The notes below the pieces were generated by a model. That model was given only the letters and a program-made list of their open reading frames with translations, was not told the origin of the DNA and did no database searches. A DNA stretch of 64,000 nt from Flavobacterium shii (GTDB lineage Bacteria > Bacteroidota > Bacteroidia > Flavobacteriales > Flavobacteriaceae), in contig NZ_JAOZEW010000026.1 of the NCBI RefSeq assembly GCF_025847235.1, forward strand, positions 17,394-81,393, given 5' to 3'. Position numbers and translations under genes: made by a program. This document shows positions 51,841 to 59,557 of this stretch, in pieces. The first letter of the stretch is position 1, and each line of letters opens with the position of its first letter.

Positions 51841-53019
51841 CTATTTAAAAGCCGCAATGCCAGTAATATCCATTCCTGTAATTAATAAATGAATATCGTG
51901 AGTTCCTTCGTAGGTAATAACACTTTCGAGATTCATCATGTGACGCATGATTGAATATTCGCCTGTAATTCCCATTCCGCCCAATATTTGTCTGGCTTCA
52001 CGAGCAATGTGAATGGCCATATCGACATTGTTTCTTTTTGCCATCGAAATTTGAGCTGTTGTTGCTCTCCCTTCGTTTCTTAAAACCCCTAAACGCCAAG
52101 TAAGTAATTGCGCTTTGGTTATTTCGGTAATCATTTCGGCTAATTTTTTTTGCTGTAATTGAGTTCCAGCGATTGGTTTGTCAAACTGGATTCTTTCTTT
52201 GGCATAACGCAAAGCAGTATCGTAACAATCCATTGCTGCGCCAATTGCTCCCCAAGCGATTCCATAACGAGCCGAATCCAGGCATCCAAGTGGTGCTCCC
52301 AGACCAGATTTGTTTGGTAATAAGTTTTCTTTAGGAACTTTTACATTGTCAAATATCAATTCTCCGGTTGATGATGCACGAAGAGACCATTTATTATGTG
52401 TTTCGGGAGTAGTAAAGCCTTCCATACCACGTTCTACAATTAGACCGTGTATTCTACCTTCTTCATTTTTTGCCCAAACTATAGCTATATCTGCAAATGG
52501 TGCATTTGAAATCCACATTTTTGCCCCATTCAATAAGTAATGATCTCCCATATCCTTGAAGTTGGTAATCATACTTCCAGGATCCGAACCATGATTCGGT
52601 TCTGTTAATCCAAAACAACCTATGAATTCTCCAGTGGCAAGTTTTGGTAAATATTTCATTCGTTGTTCCTCGTTTCCGTATTTCCATATAGGATACATTA
52701 CTAAGGAAGATTGTACAGATGAAGTAGAACGTACTCCTGAATCTCCACGTTCTATTTCCTGCATGATTAAACCATATGAGATTTGATCTAATCCTGCGCC
52801 GCCATATTCAACAGGTATATAAGGGCCAAAGCCACCGATTTCTGCAAGTCCTTTAATTATTTGTTTAGGAAATTCTGCCTTTTGGGCATATTCTTCGATA
52901 ATAGGAGATACTTCTCTTTTTACCCATGCACGAGCTGAATCTCTTACGAGTTTATGTTCTTCACTTAATAAGTCATCTAGGTTATAATAATCTGGTGATT
53001 GAAATAGGTCTGGTTTCAT
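51841..53019 (-). CDS. Acyl-CoA dehydrogenase, glutaryl-CoA dehydrogenase-like
   Basis: A 392-aa FAD enzyme. YIPVEYGGAGLDQISYGLIM, IGCFGLTEPNHGSDPGSM (flavin/substrate loop) and DHYLLNGAKMWISNAPFA match the family. The catalytic base Glu lies in ESVITYEGTHDIHLLITG near residue 375. R-S-T-S-S-V-Q-S near 95 and the length suit glutaryl-CoA dehydrogenase, which makes crotonyl-CoA from glutaryl-CoA in lysine/tryptophan breakdown. Other members of that pathway are not adjacent, so the exact acyl-CoA is inferred. Confidence 0.92.
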   Translation of the reverse strand: MKPDLFQSPDYYNLDDLLSEEHKLVRDSARAWVKREVSPIIEEYAQKAEFPKQIIKGLAEIGGFGPYIPVEYGGAGLDQISYGLIMQEIERGDSGVRSTSSVQSSLVMYPIWKYGNEEQRMKYLPKLATGEFIGCFGLTEPNHGSDPGSMITNFKDMGDHYLLNGAKMWISNAPFADIAIVWAKNEEGRIHGLIVERGMEGFTTPETHNKWSLRASSTGELIFDNVKVPKENLLPNKSGLGAPLGCLDSARYGIAWGAIGAAMDCYDTALRYAKERIQFDKPIAGTQLQQKKLAEMITEITKAQLLTWRLGVLRNEGRATTAQISMAKRNNVDMAIHIAREARQILGGMGITGEYSIMRHMMNLESVITYEGTHDIHLLITGMDITGIAAFK

Positions 53020-53159
53020 AATTTATGTTTTTTTACAAAACAAATTTACACAAACAAATATAACAAAACAGTGTTAAATTGTTATATTTTTTAATAATTT
53101 AAAAATATTAGTTAGAAATAAATCGTAATAATAAGGTATTTTCAATTGTTAATTATTGT

Positions 53160-53189
53160 TTGCATATTGGTATTAATGAACTAAATTTG
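53160..53189 (+). promoter_or_regulatory. Flavobacterial promoter of the TPR/AraC regulator
   Basis: TTG (53160-53162), 19 nt, TAAATTTG (53182-53189), 24 nt before the start codon. Confidence 0.72.
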
Positions 53190-53213
53190 GGATAATCCTA
53201 AACCATATCATTA

Positions 53214-54974
53214 ATGAAATTTGTTAAATGCCTCTTATTTTTTCTTATTACATATGCTGTTTTTCCTCAAAAAAATTCACCATTGAGTGATAAACAGTAT
53301 GTTCTGTTACAAGATAAAGTGACGTCGTCTATAAATTCAAATGTTGATAGTGGTTTTGTTTATGTGAATAGAATAGAGCAATCGGGTAATTATTTGCACA
53401 AAGCTTTTGCTAGTGGTGCAAAAGCTTATTTATATCAGCTTAAAGGTGATAGTATAAAATCAAAACTATCTTATGAACGAGCTTTTGAAACTTTAGAAAA
53501 AGTTAGGAAATCAAAGGAAAAGAGAATATTGACTGCAGATTTATTAAATTATGGAGGACTTATAGATTGGCAAAAAAATAATTTAAGACAAGCATTTGAC
53601 AAATTTGAAAAAGGATTAAATATTGCTAACGAAGAGAATGACCAGATTCGAAAGGTGAAATTTTATATGAATATTTCATTAATTAATATAGAAGTGGGAA
53701 ATTATAAATCGGCAATTATATCCTTAAAAGAATCAAATAAAATAACAGATCAGATAAAATATTCGTTCTCCGAAGAAAAATTCACCAATTATAAAAGCAA
53801 TATTAATTTTAACCTAGGTAGAGCTTATGAAAAGTCATATGGAAAAAATAATTTAAACCCTAAGTTTTTAGATTCTGCAAAGCATTACTATATAAAGGCA
53901 ATTTCTTATTCTAAAAATTATTTGAATACAAAACTAAATTCTAAGATGAGTTTAGGGAATATTTATTATATGAAGAATGATTTGCCGAATGCCGAAAAAA
54001 TTTATTATGATATTTTTCTTTATAGTAAAGAAAACAATTCACCACGAGAATTTTTTACTGCTAGTTATAATTTAGGATGTTTGTTTTTTAAAGCCAAAGA
54101 GTATGATAAATCTTTACATTTTTTAAAAAAAGTAGACTCAATTTACCAAATAAATAAGGTTAATGATTTGGATTATATAAATTCGAATTATTATCTGGCC
54201 AAAATTTACACTATTAAGAATAACCCTCAAGAGGCATTGATGTTTTCGGAGAAATATTTTGATAAGTTTGAGCAAGTCCAATCTAAGTTGAACAATGAAG
54301 CTCTGGAAGTTAATTTTCGATTGGGAAATGTGAATGTTAAAAAAGAAATGGAAGAACTTAAGTCAAAAAATGAGAATAAAATCAGATTTTGGAATCTTAT
54401 GCTTTTTCTTTTTATTGCAGTGCTATTGGTTTTAATTATTTTATATATAAGAGGTGTTAAAAAGAAAAGAGAGACAGATAAGAAAGTAAATGCTTTAATT
54501 GAAGAATATAAATTAAAGTTGGAAATGAAAAATTCGCACACAGAAGGCTTTGATGAAGATGATGAAAGAAAAGTTGTAGAAGAGATGCCTAAAATAGTCA
54601 CAAAATTAAATTTAGATTTAGAAAAAGAAGAGGAAATATTCGAAAAACTTAAGCTTTTAGAAAGGAAATTCTATTATTTGAATTCAGATTTTACTCAACA
54701 ATCTGTAGCAAAAAAAATAAAGACAAATACTAGCTATTTATCTTATGTTGTTAATAAGAGATTTGGGAAATCCTTTAGCGAATATTCTAATGAATTAAAG
54801 ATTAACTATGTAATCAATAAATTAATCACAGATTCTAAATATCGAAAATATTCAACTCAGGCGCTTGCTGAGAGTGTTGGTTTTAAAAATGCAGTTTCTT
54901 TTACAAAGTCTTTTAGTAAAAGAACAGGAGTGACTCCAATGCAGTTTGTAAAAAAAATAGATGAAACTAGTTAG
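53214..54974 (+). CDS. Membrane-anchored TPR sensor with AraC-type DNA-binding domain
   Basis: A 586-aa regulator. Signal peptide MKFVKCLLFFLITYAVFPQ; about seven degenerate TPR units to residue 380 (for example LLNYGGLIDWQKNNLRQAFDKF and AYNLG-CLFFKAKEYDKSLHF); one membrane helix WNLMLFLFIAVLLVLIILYI (residues 393-412); a charged coiled-coil linker; and a C-terminal double HTH with QSVAKKIKTNTSYLSYVVNKRFGKSF and YSTQALAESVGFKNAVSFTKSFSKRTGVTPMQF. The TPR part would face the periplasm. As the first gene facing the peptide locus it is its likely regulator, but this is inference from position only. Confidence 0.9.
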   Translation: MKFVKCLLFFLITYAVFPQKNSPLSDKQYVLLQDKVTSSINSNVDSGFVYVNRIEQSGNYLHKAFASGAKAYLYQLKGDSIKSKLSYERAFETLEKVRKSKEKRILTADLLNYGGLIDWQKNNLRQAFDKFEKGLNIANEENDQIRKVKFYMNISLINIEVGNYKSAIISLKESNKITDQIKYSFSEEKFTNYKSNINFNLGRAYEKSYGKNNLNPKFLDSAKHYYIKAISYSKNYLNTKLNSKMSLGNIYYMKNDLPNAEKIYYDIFLYSKENNSPREFFTASYNLGCLFFKAKEYDKSLHFLKKVDSIYQINKVNDLDYINSNYYLAKIYTIKNNPQEALMFSEKYFDKFEQVQSKLNNEALEVNFRLGNVNVKKEMEELKSKNENKIRFWNLMLFLFIAVLLVLIILYIRGVKKKRETDKKVNALIEEYKLKLEMKNSHTEGFDEDDERKVVEEMPKIVTKLNLDLEKEEEIFEKLKLLERKFYYLNSDFTQQSVAKKIKTNTSYLSYVVNKRFGKSFSEYSNELKINYVINKLITDSKYRKYSTQALAESVGFKNAVSFTKSFSKRTGVTPMQFVKKIDETS

Positions 54975-55449
54975 AGCTAAAAAGTAGTTTAGGGGTTCTT
55001 ACTTTTTAAACTCATTTATTTCATTGTGAATTATTATTCTTTTAATCTCCAATAAAAGTTTAGAATGTTGAAATTAATAATTTGTATTTGATTATTTTTT
55101 TAAATCAGGAAATATTTTTATGCTAAGTTTCTATTACATTGAACTTAGTGTTGTTAAATTGTTTAGAAGCAATTTGTAAAATGTATGTATACAATTTATA
55201 AATTGTTGAAGGATCTGGAATTTTGCGTGTTAAAAAAAATAATATTTGTAGAATAATATTTCAATAAAATAGCAACTAATGAAATTAAGGCTGTTTGTAT
55301 TATCAATCTTTTTAGTTGGCGTATTTTGCTGTTTTAATGTATTATTATGAGTTAAGGTTATATTTAAAATATTCTTGCGCAAGAGTAGACACAAATTCCA
55401 AGTGTCTTAAAATGATTGGAGTATTTAATCAATTTAATAAAATATTATT
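54975..55449. other. Long leader region before the grasp-with-spasm precursor
   Basis: A 475-nt gap, very AT-rich. It contains a possible 23-aa hydrophobic ORF at 55279-55350 (MKLRLFVLSIFLVGVFC-type, like a clipped signal peptide; doubtful), a perfect CTTGCGCAAG palindrome at 55374-55383 and pseudoknot copy 1 at 55388-55421. No clear promoter boxes were found, although transcription of the peptide operon should start here. Confidence 0.6.
55388..55421 (+). ncRNA. Pseudoknot element, copy 1 (grasp-with-spasm precursor)
   Basis: Stem 1 GACAC (55388-55392) with GTGTC (55402-55406); stem 2 TTCCAA (55396-55401) with TTGGAG (55416-55421); A-rich loop 3 TTAAAATGA. This is the most diverged copy and both stems are kept by paired changes (C-G at the end of stem 1, C-G replacing T-A inside stem 2). 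The precursor start is 29 nt downstream. A short frame from the ATG in loop 3 ends at the TGA overlapping the precursor's ATG. Confidence 0.7.
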
Positions 55450-55587
55450 ATGAAAAAATTAGAAAATTTTGAATGTGAAAAAGTTGAAATTAAAAATGTC
55501 TATGGTGGAAAAATGAGAGACTGCCAGACCTATACTCAGAGGTCAGGACAAGAACTTAATACTTATGATGGCGAAGATCCATGTTAA
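55450..55587 (+). CDS. Grasp-with-spasm precursor peptide
   Basis: A 45-aa peptide, MKKLENFECEKVEIKNVYGG as leader ending in Gly-Gly, then a 25-residue core K-M-R-D-C-Q-T-Y-T-Q-R-S-G-Q-E-L-N-T-Y-D-G-E-D-P-C. The core has four Asp/Glu and several Thr/Ser/Lys, the residues joined by ATP-grasp ester or amide macrocycles in graspetides. Two core Cys could also pair. It differs from the later LEGAQEL leaders, so it is assigned to the ATP-grasp/SPASM enzymes immediately downstream. Pseudoknot copy 1 precedes it and a hairpin terminator follows it. Confidence 0.85.
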   Translation: MKKLENFECEKVEIKNVYGGKMRDCQTYTQRSGQELNTYDGEDPC

Positions 55588-55603
55588 TATAATTTAATTT
55601 TAT

Positions 55604-55633
55604 ATCAAGGTGTGTTTGGATACACACCTTGAT
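55604..55633 (+). terminator. Attenuating terminator between precursor and maturase
   Basis: ATCAAGGTGTGT (55604-55615), 6-nt loop, ACACACCTTGAT (55622-55633): a perfect 12-bp stem with a short T-rich tail (TATTTTATAAAA). Its place favours high precursor with lower enzyme expression. Confidence 0.8.
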
Positions 55634-55656
55634 TATTTTATAAAACAAAATGATTT

Positions 55657-56628
55657 ATGATTCTTATATTGAGTAAACCGGTTGACAAGGATACAGATTG
55701 TGTTATGGATTGGCTAAATTTTTTAAAAGCTCCTGTTTTAAGAATTAATGATGAAGAATTGATGCAGGGTAATGTAGTTTTTTTTTACAATATTAGTAAT
55801 GAAGAAAATTCTTATTTTGAAACTTTATCTCAACGAGTTTATTTAAAAGATATTACCGTAGTATGGTATAGAAAATTTGGTTTTCTAAGTGATTATGAAA
55901 GAAGATTAGATTCGGTTAGAGATTTAGTAGTTTTTTTACATAACGAATTTAAAGCTTTGAGAGAGTTGATATTGAGTCTTTTAGATGGTAAGAAATGGCT
56001 TTTTGAAAGGAATGTTAAAAAATCTAAAATAGAAGTTTTAAGTATTGCTAAAGACATAGGAATGAATATTCCCAATACATTAGTTACCACAGAAAGACAT
56101 AAACTAGATGCTTTTTTAAAAAGTAATAATGGTTTAATAATAACCAAACCAATTGCTGAATCGACTAATATTAAATTAGAAAATACGTATGCTTCATTAA
56201 GTACTGCTATTGTTAATACAGTTAATGGGTTAAATAAGAGGTTTAGTCCTTCTTTCTTTCAAGAATATATTGATAAAGAAATTGAACTTAGAATTTTCTA
56301 TTTAATGGGAAAATGTTACCCAATGGCAATATTTTCTCAAAATAATCCTCAAACAAAAGTTGATTTTAGAGATTATGATTGGGAAACACCAAATAGATTT
56401 ATACCTTATGTAATCCCAATAGAGCTTGAAAATAATATTGATTTATTGATGAAAAAATTAAAACTAAATACAGGATCACTAGATGTTATAAAAGCGTCGA
56501 AAGATGAAAAATATTACTTTTTAGAAGTAAACCCTTCGGGGCAATTTGGAATGACCGCATTTCCATGTAATTATCCTTTACATAAGCATGTAGCTCAAAA
56601 ATTAATATCTCTTAATGATGAAAAATAA
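55657..56628 (+). CDS. gwsG: ATP-grasp peptide maturase (grasp-with-spasm)
   Basis: A 323-aa ATP-grasp ligase of the MvdD/graspetide group. TWVRKFGFL-like start VVWYRKFGFLSDYERRLDS near residue 69, a central lysine-containing GLIITKPIAES, YIDKEIELRIFYLMGKCYPMAIFSQ, and the metal/ATP block LDVIKASKDEKYYFLEVNPSGQFG at residues 274-298, with Glu-290 and Asn-292 as Mg ligands. The enzyme activates side-chain carboxylates of the precursor core with ATP and forms ester or amide cross-links. The stop overlaps the next small ORF. Confidence 0.92.
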   Translation: MILILSKPVDKDTDCVMDWLNFLKAPVLRINDEELMQGNVVFFYNISNEENSYFETLSQRVYLKDITVVWYRKFGFLSDYERRLDSVRDLVVFLHNEFKALRELILSLLDGKKWLFERNVKKSKIEVLSIAKDIGMNIPNTLVTTERHKLDAFLKSNNGLIITKPIAESTNIKLENTYASLSTAIVNTVNGLNKRFSPSFFQEYIDKEIELRIFYLMGKCYPMAIFSQNNPQTKVDFRDYDWETPNRFIPYVIPIELENNIDLLMKKLKLNTGSLDVIKASKDEKYYFLEVNPSGQFGMTAFPCNYPLHKHVAQKLISLNDEK

Positions 56629-56797
56629 ATGTAAAATAAATTTGCCTGTTATTGCTGAATTTACTAAAAAGGACTTTGTTTTAGTGAAAAGAAAAAAAAG
56701 TAAATTTAGATTTATCAAATCTACTTTTTATCAAAGCTCTGAAATAATTTGTGATAGTTTTTATAAACCGATTTATTTAAAAACATATGATAAATAA
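56618..56797 (+). CDS. Small protein overlapping gwsG and gwsS
   Basis: A 59-aa basic protein (MKNKCKINLPVIAEFTKKDF...) whose start overlaps the 3' end of gwsG (ATG choices at 56615 and 56618) and whose stop overlaps the start of gwsS by 11 nt. About a third of the residues are Lys or aromatic; three Cys. No known domain was recognised. Overlap on both sides and coding continuity make it likely to be translated, perhaps as a helper or peptide-recognition element for the maturases. Confidence 0.55.
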   Translation: MKNKCKINLPVIAEFTKKDFVLVKRKKSKFRFIKSTFYQSSEIICDSFYKPIYLKTYDK

Positions 56798-57806
56798 AGA
56801 ATTTAAGTTGTTTTCGAATTGTTTGACTGTAAAAGGTCTAAATAGAGGAGTGATAATAGATGTTCAAAGAAAAACTTATCATGTATTTTCTAATCAAATA
56901 ATTGATTTTGTTAATGAGTATTCGGGAGAAAAAATATACAATTTATTTAATGATTTTAAAGAGTATAAGGTTATTTTGAAAAAATACATGCAATATTTTT
57001 TAGATAACGAATTGGCTATTATTACAAATGATAGTTCACAGTTTCCAGCAATAAGCCATAGTTTTGATAGACCTTATAGTATTGATACCATTATTTTAGA
57101 TATGAATTTGTCTAAAGAGAGCATTAGTGATTTATTAAAATTAAAGGTTGATGATTTAGGAATTAGTTGTTTGAAATTAGTTGCTGAAGTTTTTGACGAA
57201 AAGAAAACGATTGAAATTTTGAGGTTACTTGAAACAACAAAAATTAAAACGATTGTAATATTTATAAAATATACAAAAGGTATTGAAAATAAAGTTCTTC
57301 GTTTTGATTCTAAATTTTCTCGGCTAGTTGAAATTGTTTTTTATAATGTTGATGGATTGGATTTGTTAAAAGGGTGGGCAGGAAAAAAGTTTGTTTATGA
57401 AAAAAAATCATTAAATGAGATTCTTACGATGAAAGTGCAAAATCAAGATGATTTTGTACTAAATCTAGAAGCTTTCAATGAATCACTTATTTATAATTCT
57501 GCCTATAATAGAACAATATATATAGATGAGAATGGTAATGTCAAAAGGTATTTAGGGGACAAGTTGTCTTTTGGACATATTGATTATGTTGATCTTAATA
57601 ATGTTGTTGAGAATGAGGGTTTTAGCGAGTTTTGGAAAATAACAAAGGATAAAATTACGATATGTAGAGATTGTGAGTTCCGTTATATTTGTCCGGATGG
57701 AAGTATTCCATTTAAACAAAAAGATACAGATTTATTCTTTTCAACTAATTTAAAATGTAATTATGACCCGTATAAAAATGAATGGCTTAATCTTAACAAT
57801 AATTAG
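56787..57806 (+). CDS. gwsS: SPASM-domain peptide maturase (grasp-with-spasm)
   Basis: A 339-aa protein that lacks a radical-SAM C-x3-C-x2-C motif but ends in a SPASM-like cysteine set: Cys-293, Cys-296 and Cys-302 in ICRDCEFRYICPDGS, plus Cys-324 in LKCNYDP. These can bind an auxiliary Fe-S cluster. The first 250 residues contain a strand-helix alternation (SIDTIILDMNLSKESISD, ISCLKLVAEVFDEKK) similar to a degenerate TIM barrel. It is the hallmark partner of gwsG; its reaction in such systems is still unclear. Stop overlaps the next gene by 44 nt. Confidence 0.9.
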   Translation: MINKEFKLFSNCLTVKGLNRGVIIDVQRKTYHVFSNQIIDFVNEYSGEKIYNLFNDFKEYKVILKKYMQYFLDNELAIITNDSSQFPAISHSFDRPYSIDTIILDMNLSKESISDLLKLKVDDLGISCLKLVAEVFDEKKTIEILRLLETTKIKTIVIFIKYTKGIENKVLRFDSKFSRLVEIVFYNVDGLDLLKGWAGKKFVYEKKSLNEILTMKVQNQDDFVLNLEAFNESLIYNSAYNRTIYIDENGNVKRYLGDKLSFGHIDYVDLNNVVENEGFSEFWKITKDKITICRDCEFRYICPDGSIPFKQKDTDLFFSTNLKCNYDPYKNEWLNLNNN

Positions 57807-59400
57807 TGGGGTTTTAATTTTAATTTCTTGTAGCTCAGCTAAAAAAGACATGTTAGAGTACAATTATTTTAATGAAAAATATTTTTACAATGATTCATTA
57901 AAAGTTGGAATTGATTTTGATAAAGACGCTGAATTTATTGGAGTTAATAATTTGAAAAGAAGACAAGTTAAGCAGTTGTTAGGAAAAGATAAAGTTTCTC
58001 TTGAGAATTTATTTTTGGTTGCAGAGTATAAGCGAAGAGGATTTAGTATTTATTTTTTCTTTAAAAATATAAATGGAGCAAATAATAATTTTTCATCTTC
58101 AGAGATTCTTAATGACTCTTTAAGTGGAACTGTTTTATTTAAAAAGCAAAAAGGCAAAAGAAGTATTATTGGTTTAATTAAATCTATTGGTATTGTAAAA
58201 AATGATCATTTTATTAAGGTTGATGAAGTAGATACATTGTTGAAAAGAATTAGTATCGATAGTTTTAATGTGAAAAAACTTTCATATTTTTCAATATATA
58301 AAAATTATTTTTCAGATAATCATCCCAATGATCTATATGCGCATGAGAAATTATCCAAGGCTCCTTTGAAAGACGTGGGGAAAAACAGTGTGAAGTTTCA
58401 ATTATTATCGACTGTCAATTCTTTTATGTCAAATAATAAAGTTTACGACTCCTTAATTAATAAATATGAGAAAAATCGTAAAAACGAATTTGATTTGTTT
58501 GTAAGGAGTATTTTTAATAAACACAATGTTTATGAAAATGACAGTGTTTTTGATAAGATGTCACAAATAGCAAAAGAGAACTCTATAATTATTCTTAATG
58601 AAGATCATTATTATCCTAAGCATAGAATATTTGCCTTGGAAATATTGGATGTTTTGAAAAAAAATGGATATAAATATCTCTCTATGGAGGCTTTTAATGA
58701 AGATAAAGGAAGTGATTATGTTCCGAGTTACAAAAATGGAATATACACAAGTGAACCTTACTTTGCTCATTTTATTAGAAAGGCCAAGTCTTTAGGATTT
58801 GTTATACAAGGGCATGAAAGTTACAAAGATAATGTTGATAGAGAATTAGATCAAGCTAGAAATATCATGAAAATTTTCGAAAAAGATCCTAATGCTAAAA
58901 TTTTTGTATATGTAGGACACTCGCATATTGAAAAAGGAAATATTAGCAAGAAGTGGATGGCTGAATATTTTAAAGAATTAACAGGTGTAAATCCTGTTAC
59001 AATCAACCAGGTTGCGATATGTGCCGATAATGATAGAGAATTAATGTTGATACCTCGATCTTACTTTGAGAATAATGCAAATGTAAAATCATCGGCAGAT
59101 TATTTTTTAATAAATAATATACAACCGAGTTTGAGAAAAATTTATACTGGTGTAATTTTTAGAAAAATTGAGATTAAGGGTGATAGTTTTAATGTGGGTA
59201 AAGAGAAAGAGATCCTTGTTAAAGTAATCGATTTTGATGAATTTACATTAATTAAAGATTTGGCTATTCCTATACAAAGTTCTTTAATGAAATCAAATAA
59301 AGGTAGGATTGATCTTGAACTACCTTTAGGCAGATTCCATGTTATTATGAAAACAATTAATAACAAAACTATTTATGAGGATGATATAATTGTAAAATAG
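57763..59400 (+). CDS. Lipoprotein with EreA/ChaN-like domain
   Basis: A 545-aa lipoprotein: MTRIKMNGLILTIISGVLIL then I-S-C-S-S (Cys-23). The start at 57763 supplies the basic N-region; Met-6 is a weaker choice. After an unassigned 240-residue part, residues 270-430 match the erythromycin-esterase/ChaN/TraB-like fold: IIILNEDHYYPKHRIFALEI with Glu-280, His-282 and His-287, and FVYVGHSHIEKGN with His-386 and His-388. These make a metal or heme site, or a hydrolytic centre. It overlaps gwsS, so it belongs to the same operon. Possible role: self-immunity or peptide processing at the envelope. Confidence 0.78.
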   Translation: MTRIKMNGLILTIISGVLILISCSSAKKDMLEYNYFNEKYFYNDSLKVGIDFDKDAEFIGVNNLKRRQVKQLLGKDKVSLENLFLVAEYKRRGFSIYFFFKNINGANNNFSSSEILNDSLSGTVLFKKQKGKRSIIGLIKSIGIVKNDHFIKVDEVDTLLKRISIDSFNVKKLSYFSIYKNYFSDNHPNDLYAHEKLSKAPLKDVGKNSVKFQLLSTVNSFMSNNKVYDSLINKYEKNRKNEFDLFVRSIFNKHNVYENDSVFDKMSQIAKENSIIILNEDHYYPKHRIFALEILDVLKKNGYKYLSMEAFNEDKGSDYVPSYKNGIYTSEPYFAHFIRKAKSLGFVIQGHESYKDNVDRELDQARNIMKIFEKDPNAKIFVYVGHSHIEKGNISKKWMAEYFKELTGVNPVTINQVAICADNDRELMLIPRSYFENNANVKSSADYFLINNIQPSLRKIYTGVIFRKIEIKGDSFNVGKEKEILVKVIDFDEFTLIKDLAIPIQSSLMKSNKGRIDLELPLGRFHVIMKTINNKTIYEDDIIVK

Positions 59401-59557
59401 AAATGTTATTTGATTTAGGGAGTCTTAAAGGGGAAGATCAGATTAAAGGAGTTTTTTTACATAAATATTTTTTAGTATGTAATTATTTACTATTTTAGAT
59501 AAATAATTATTGATTCTATTTATATTTTATTAAAATAATTTGTTTAATGCTGCTCAT

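Noticed and set aside
55279..55350. 23-aa hydrophobic ORF before the precursor
   Set aside because: Too short and AT-rich to support as a gene; kept only as a note in the intergenic entry.
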